A stretch of 64,000 nt of DNA from Achromobacter pestifer. Lineage in GTDB: Bacteria > Pseudomonadota > Gammaproteobacteria > Burkholderiales > Burkholderiaceae_B. The notes below the pieces were generated by a model. It was not told the DNA's origin. It saw only the letters and a program-made list of their open reading frames with translations, and ran no database searches. How positions within the stretch are numbered: the stretch's first letter is position 1; every line of letters begins with the position of its first letter. Below are positions 60,899-64,000 of the stretch, in pieces. The stretch spans positions 434,001-498,000 of the forward strand of contig NZ_CADIJX010000002.1 of NCBI RefSeq assembly GCF_902859625.1, given 5' to 3'. The position numbers and the translations under genes were made by a program.

Positions 60899-61245
60899 CC
60901 GTGCACGCCACCCCTGGCCGTCACGTCCTGGCGGATTTTCGCGGCGTGCCGGCCGCGCGCCTGACGGATGCCAAAGCGCTGGAAGCGCAATTGATCGCGG
61001 CTGCGCAGGCGGCGGGCGCGCAGGTGCTGAGCGCGCATTTCCACCATTTCGGCGAAGGCGCGGGCGTGACGGGCGTGGTGATGCTGAGCGAATCCCACAT
61101 CAGCATCCATTCCTGGCCGGAACACCAGTTCGCGGCACTGGACATCTTCATGTGCGGCGCCGCGCTGCCCGAGCTGGCGCTGGCGCATCTGCAAACCGCG
61201 CTGGCCCCGGAAACCGTGCGCGTCACGACCGTGGCGCGCGGCTGA
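60895..61245 (+). CDS. speD: S-adenosylmethionine decarboxylase proenzyme
   Basis: A 116-residue AdoMet decarboxylase of the short bacterial/archaeal type. LSESHISIHSWPE holds the self-cleavage Glu-Ser site (Ser at about 65) that generates the pyruvoyl cofactor, and the HFHHFG and FMCG blocks supply the other active-site residues. It makes decarboxylated AdoMet, the aminopropyl donor. The start is GTG in a GTGA overlap with the small peptide gene. No SpeE of the soluble type is adjacent; the membrane-embedded homologue at 56180 is the obvious user. Confidence 0.92.
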   Translation: MTVHATPGRHVLADFRGVPAARLTDAKALEAQLIAAAQAAGAQVLSAHFHHFGEGAGVTGVVMLSESHISIHSWPEHQFAALDIFMCGAALPELALAHLQTALAPETVRVTTVARG

Positions 61246-61304
61246 TCCGTCTTTCATTTCGGCTTGATATCGCGCAAATCGCCCTGAGGGGCGAAATTGA
61301 CTGG

Positions 61305-61328
61305 CGTTATATACCTCTATATATTTCG
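61305..61328 (+). promoter_or_regulatory. ModE-type (Mo-box) operator upstream of modA
   Basis: CGTTATATA and TATATATTTCG form the imperfect dyad typical of ModE sites (CGTTATATA, short spacer, TATATAACG-like). It lies 56 bp before the modA ATG. Molybdate-loaded ModE, encoded at the right end of the window, would repress modABC here. Confidence 0.8.
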
Positions 61329-61383
61329 TTACGAACATGGCGATAGCCATTGCCTGCCCATTGCGATATCCGAGGAGAAGATC

Positions 61384-62142
61384 ATGTCTTGCAAACGCCC
61401 CGTATTGGCGCTGTCATTGGCGCTGTCCGCCCTCTGGGGCGCCAGCGCCCACGCCGGGGACTTGGTGGTGTCCGCCGCCGCCAGCCTGACCAACGCATTC
61501 AAGGAAGTGGCGCAAGCCTACGAAAAGCAGCACGCCGGCACCAAGGTCGTCCTGAATTTCGGCGCCTCGGATGTGTTGCTCCAGCAGATCGTGAAGGGGG
61601 CGCCCGCGGACGTGTTCGCCTCCGCCGATCAGAAGGCGATGGACAAGGCCGTCGAGGAAAAGGCCGTCAAGCCCGCTTCGCGCGTGGACTTCGCGGCCAA
61701 TCAGATCGTGCTGATCGTTCCGACGGACAGCAAGGCCAACATCACCGCCCTGAAAGACCTGACGCGCGATGACGTCAAGCGCATCGCCTACGGCAATCCG
61801 GCCTCGGTGCCGGTCGGCCGGTACACGCAAGGCGCGCTGGAAGCCGCCGGCTTGTGGACCGCCGTGCAGGCCAAGAGCGTGCTGGCGCAAAACGTGCGGC
61901 AAAGCCTGGATTACGTGTCGCGCGGTGAAGTCGACGCGGGCTTTGTGTTCGCCACCGATGCCGCCGTCATGCCGGACAAGGTCAAGATCGCCGTGCGCGT
62001 GCCGTCGCAAACCCCGGTCACGTATCCCATCGCCGTGACCACGCGCGAAGCCGCCCCCAAGGAAGCCGAAAGCTTCGTGGCTTATGTGCTGTCGCCTGCT
62101 GGCCAGGAAATCCTGTCGCGCTACGGCTTCCAGAAGCCCTGA
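61384..62142 (+). CDS. modA: Molybdate ABC transporter substrate-binding protein
   Basis: A 252-residue ModA. The signal peptide ends near GASAHAGD (about 24). VSAAASLTNAFKEVAQAYEKQ, FGASDVLLQQIVKGAPADVFASAD and ASVPVGRYTQGALEAAGLW are the molybdate-binding landmarks. AGGAGA lies 5 bases before the ATG. It captures molybdate in the periplasm for ModBC. Confidence 0.95.
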   Translation: MSCKRPVLALSLALSALWGASAHAGDLVVSAAASLTNAFKEVAQAYEKQHAGTKVVLNFGASDVLLQQIVKGAPADVFASADQKAMDKAVEEKAVKPASRVDFAANQIVLIVPTDSKANITALKDLTRDDVKRIAYGNPASVPVGRYTQGALEAAGLWTAVQAKSVLAQNVRQSLDYVSRGEVDAGFVFATDAAVMPDKVKIAVRVPSQTPVTYPIAVTTREAAPKEAESFVAYVLSPAGQEILSRYGFQKP

Positions 62143-62166
62143 GCCTTGTTGATGCTGTAGGTATTG

Positions 62167-62853
62167 ATGACTGATCCCGTTTGGGTGCCCCTGCTGCTTT
62201 CGTTGAAAGTGGCAGGTTGGGCAACGCTGTTGGCCACCGTGGCCGGAACCGCCGCGGCGTTCGGCTTGTCGCGCTGGCGCTGGCCAGGGCGCGACCTGCT
62301 GGACGCCATCCTGACACTGCCGTTGGTGTTGCCTCCCACCGTGTTGGGCTACTACCTGTTGGTGCTGTTGGGTCGCCGTGGCGTCATCGGCGAGACCCTT
62401 GCGGAGTGGGGCATCGAATTGGTCTTCACGTGGCAGGGCGCTGTGATCGCGGCGTCCGTCGTGGCGTTTCCTTTGGTGTTCAAGTCGGCGCGGGCCGCCT
62501 TTGAAAATGTGGACCCCCAACTGGAGAACGCGGCGCGCGTGCTGGGTGTGCGCGAAGCGGGCGTGTTCTTCCGCGTGACCTTGCCTCTGGCTGCTCGCGG
62601 GATCGCGGCGGGCGTGCTGTTGGCGTTTGCGCGCGCCTTGGGCGAATTCGGCGCCACGCTGATGATCGCCGGCAACCTGCCGGGCCGCACCCAAACCCTG
62701 TCGGTCGCCATCTACGAAGCAGTGCAGGCGGGGGATGACCGCACCGCCAACATGCTGGTGTTGGTCACGTCCGTGACATGCGTGGTGGTGCTGTTGTTGG
62801 CGGGCAAGCTCGTGCCGATAGGCGCTGGCCAGCGCAACGGAGGCGGACGATGA
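62167..62853 (+). CDS. modB: Molybdate ABC transporter permease
   Basis: A 228-residue permease with five or six helices. LTLPLVLPPTVLGYYLLVLLG and the EAA-like loop ENAARVLGVREAGVFFRVTLPLA are typical ModB features, followed by RALGEFGATLMIAGN. It lies 24 bases after modA and overlaps modC by ATGA. Confidence 0.95.
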   Translation: MTDPVWVPLLLSLKVAGWATLLATVAGTAAAFGLSRWRWPGRDLLDAILTLPLVLPPTVLGYYLLVLLGRRGVIGETLAEWGIELVFTWQGAVIAASVVAFPLVFKSARAAFENVDPQLENAARVLGVREAGVFFRVTLPLAARGIAAGVLLAFARALGEFGATLMIAGNLPGRTQTLSVAIYEAVQAGDDRTANMLVLVTSVTCVVVLLLAGKLVPIGAGQRNGGGR

Positions 62854-63536
62854 GCGTCGGCATCCAGATCAAAAAGAAGATGGTGTCGGGCGATCGCCAC
62901 TTTGAACTTGACGTGGCGTTCACCTCGTCGTCCAAGCGTATTGCCTTGTTCGGCCCGTCCGGCGCGGGCAAGAGCTTGACCCTGCGCGCGGTGGCGGGCC
63001 TGTTGCGGCCGGATGCCGGTCGCATCGACATCAATGGCCATGTGCTGTTCGATAGCCAGGCGGGCGTCTGCATGCCGACGCAATCGCGGCGCGTGGCTTA
63101 TTTATTCCAGGACTATGCGCTGTTTCCCCATCTGACGGTGGCGCAGAACATTGCGTTCGGCCTGCGTCGCGGCTGGCTCAACCCGCCCCGGCGCGAGGTT
63201 GGTCCGCAGGCGAAGCGCTGGGTGGATGCGTTTGAATTGGGCGCTATCGTGGGCAGCTACCCGCACGAGATATCGGGCGGGCAGAAACAGCGCGTGGCGC
63301 TGGCGCGGGCGCTGATGCTGCAACCCGACATCCTGCTGCTGGACGAGCCCTTTTCGGCCCTGGATTCGCAACTGCGCGGCAGGATGCGCCAGGAACTGAA
63401 TGCCTTGCAGCGGCAATTGGACGTGCCGATGCTGCTGATCACGCACGATCCTGCCGACGTCGACGCCCTGGCCGACGAAGTTTTTGAAGTGCGCGACGGC
63501 AAGGTCGGCCGTCGCCAAGACGATCTGGGCGTCTGA
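62850..63536 (+). CDS. modC: Molybdate ABC transporter ATP-binding protein without TOBE domain
   Basis: A 228-residue ABC ATPase. Walker A is GPSGAGKS (about 33-40), the signature ISGGQKQRVALARAL (about 140-154), and Walker B ILLLDEPFSALDS. ModC of enterobacteria is about 350 residues and ends in a Mop/TOBE domain that senses molybdate; this protein stops right after the ATPase (KVGRRQDDLGV). The ATPase part is complete, so transport should work, but feedback through the C-terminal domain should be absent. Confidence 0.92.
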   Translation: MSVGIQIKKKMVSGDRHFELDVAFTSSSKRIALFGPSGAGKSLTLRAVAGLLRPDAGRIDINGHVLFDSQAGVCMPTQSRRVAYLFQDYALFPHLTVAQNIAFGLRRGWLNPPRREVGPQAKRWVDAFELGAIVGSYPHEISGGQKQRVALARALMLQPDILLLDEPFSALDSQLRGRMRQELNALQRQLDVPMLLITHDPADVDALADEVFEVRDGKVGRRQDDLGV

Positions 63537-63548
63537 CGCCCGCCGCGT

Positions 63549-64000
63549 TCAGTCCAGCACGCCCAGGATCACGCTGGAAGCCTTGAAAATCGCCACGGCC
63601 GGCGCACCGGCGCCCAGCCCCAGGTCGGTGGCGCTTTCGTTGGTGACGATGGCCACCATCGTGGTGCCGCCTTCCATGCCGATCAGGATTTCGCTGTTGA
63701 CGGCGCCCGGACGCACGGCGGTGATCTTGCCCTGCAATTGATTGCGGGCCGACACGCGCAAGCCGGGGCCCGGCGCACCCACGATGACGGACGATGCCTT
63801 GACCAGGGCAATGGCTTCCTTGCCGGCTTCCAGGCCCAATTCGGCCGTGCTTTCGCGGGTGATCGTGGCGGTGATGGTTTGGCCGCCGGCGATGCGCAGC
63901 AGGATTTCGTCGTTGACGGCTCCGGTGCGGATTTCGACGACGGTGCCCAGGAATTTATTACGTGCGCTGGTCTTCAACATAAAACGCCTCATCAGGTCGA
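63549..64000 (-). CDS. modE: ModE regulator, C-terminal Mop domains (cut by window end)
   Basis: The visible 150 residues are two Mop/TOBE repeats. The first starts LKTSARNKFLGTVVEI and the second VSARNQLQGKITAV; both end in a KASSVI stretch. This is the molybdate-binding part of ModE, including the KTSARN linker sequence known from that protein. An ATG at 63992 could suggest a stand-alone Mop protein, but the frame stays open to base 64000 through LM-type linker residues, so the DNA-binding domain most likely lies outside. It converges on modC. Confidence 0.82.
   Translation of the reverse strand, partial: DLMRRFMLKTSARNKFLGTVVEIRTGAVNDEILLRIAGGQTITATITRESTAELGLEAGKEAIALVKASSVIVGAPGPGLRVSARNQLQGKITAVRPGAVNSEILIGMEGGTTMVAIVTNESATDLGLGAGAPAVAIFKASSVILGVLD

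Noticed and set aside
1-64000. Search for IS elements, prophage genes, CRISPR repeats, toxin-antitoxin pairs, tRNA/rRNA
   Set aside because: No transposase, integrase, phage structural gene, regularly spaced repeat or tRNA-like cloverleaf was seen while reading the window.

Overview
The window looks like a chromosomal segment of a betaproteobacterium of the Alcaligenaceae (Achromobacter/Bordetella type). The evidence is high GC throughout, three Bug-type (TctC) periplasmic receptors attached to CoA-thioester catabolic operons, FecI/FecR/FecA iron signalling, and both AcnA- and AcnB-type aconitases. This placement is an inference from gene content and protein style. I saw no insertion sequences, prophage, CRISPR array, rRNA or tRNA.

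Layout. 1-5 kb: the 5' end of acnA (minus), a LysR regulator, and a divergent operon of a dienoyl-CoA-reductase-like SDR, an acyl-CoA ligase and a Bug receptor. 5-13 kb: a Fur-type siderophore receptor, a lytic-transglycosylase lipoprotein, acnB, and two coupled membrane proteins with a zinc ribbon. acnA and acnB share an identical 25-bp palindromic element upstream. 13-28 kb: a TSUP exporter, a CBS protein, LysR and IclR regulators, and two beta-oxidation-like gene sets (paired acyl-CoA dehydrogenases, crotonases, thiolase, ADP-forming acyl-CoA synthetase, Bug receptor), followed by a lone spermidine-synthase-fold protein.

28-34 kb: a malonate catabolism operon (GntR regulator, malonyl-CoA decarboxylase, crotonase, malonyl-CoA synthetase, terminator, Bug receptor). 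34-38 kb: a FecI-FecR-FecA-like iron signalling module behind a strong Fur box. 38-42 kb: an aldo/keto reductase and an ABC importer of the TrpX type. 42-54.5 kb: a Liv-type ABC importer (livF divergent), a GntR regulator, a HyuA/HyuB ATP-dependent hydrolase or carboxylase pair, a tiny zinc-ribbon protein, an omega-amino-acid transaminase and a D-amino-acid-dehydrogenase-like flavoprotein. Together these suggest uptake and opening of a lactam, hydantoin or cyclic amide, then nitrogen removal.

54.5-61.2 kb is the most unusual region. Two divergent arms leave one symmetric promoter. One arm carries a membrane-embedded spermidine-synthase-like protein and a Tat-exported FAD amine-oxidase-like protein. 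The other carries DUF350, SPFH-SHOCT, a duplicated zinc-ribbon/DUF4178 protein, a secreted 58-residue Ser/Gly-rich peptide, and SpeD. I read it as a membrane-associated polyamine (aminopropyl) chemistry system of unknown substrate.

61.3-64 kb: the molybdate importer modABC behind a ModE-type box, and convergent modE cut by the window end. ModC lacks the usual C-terminal TOBE/Mop domain.
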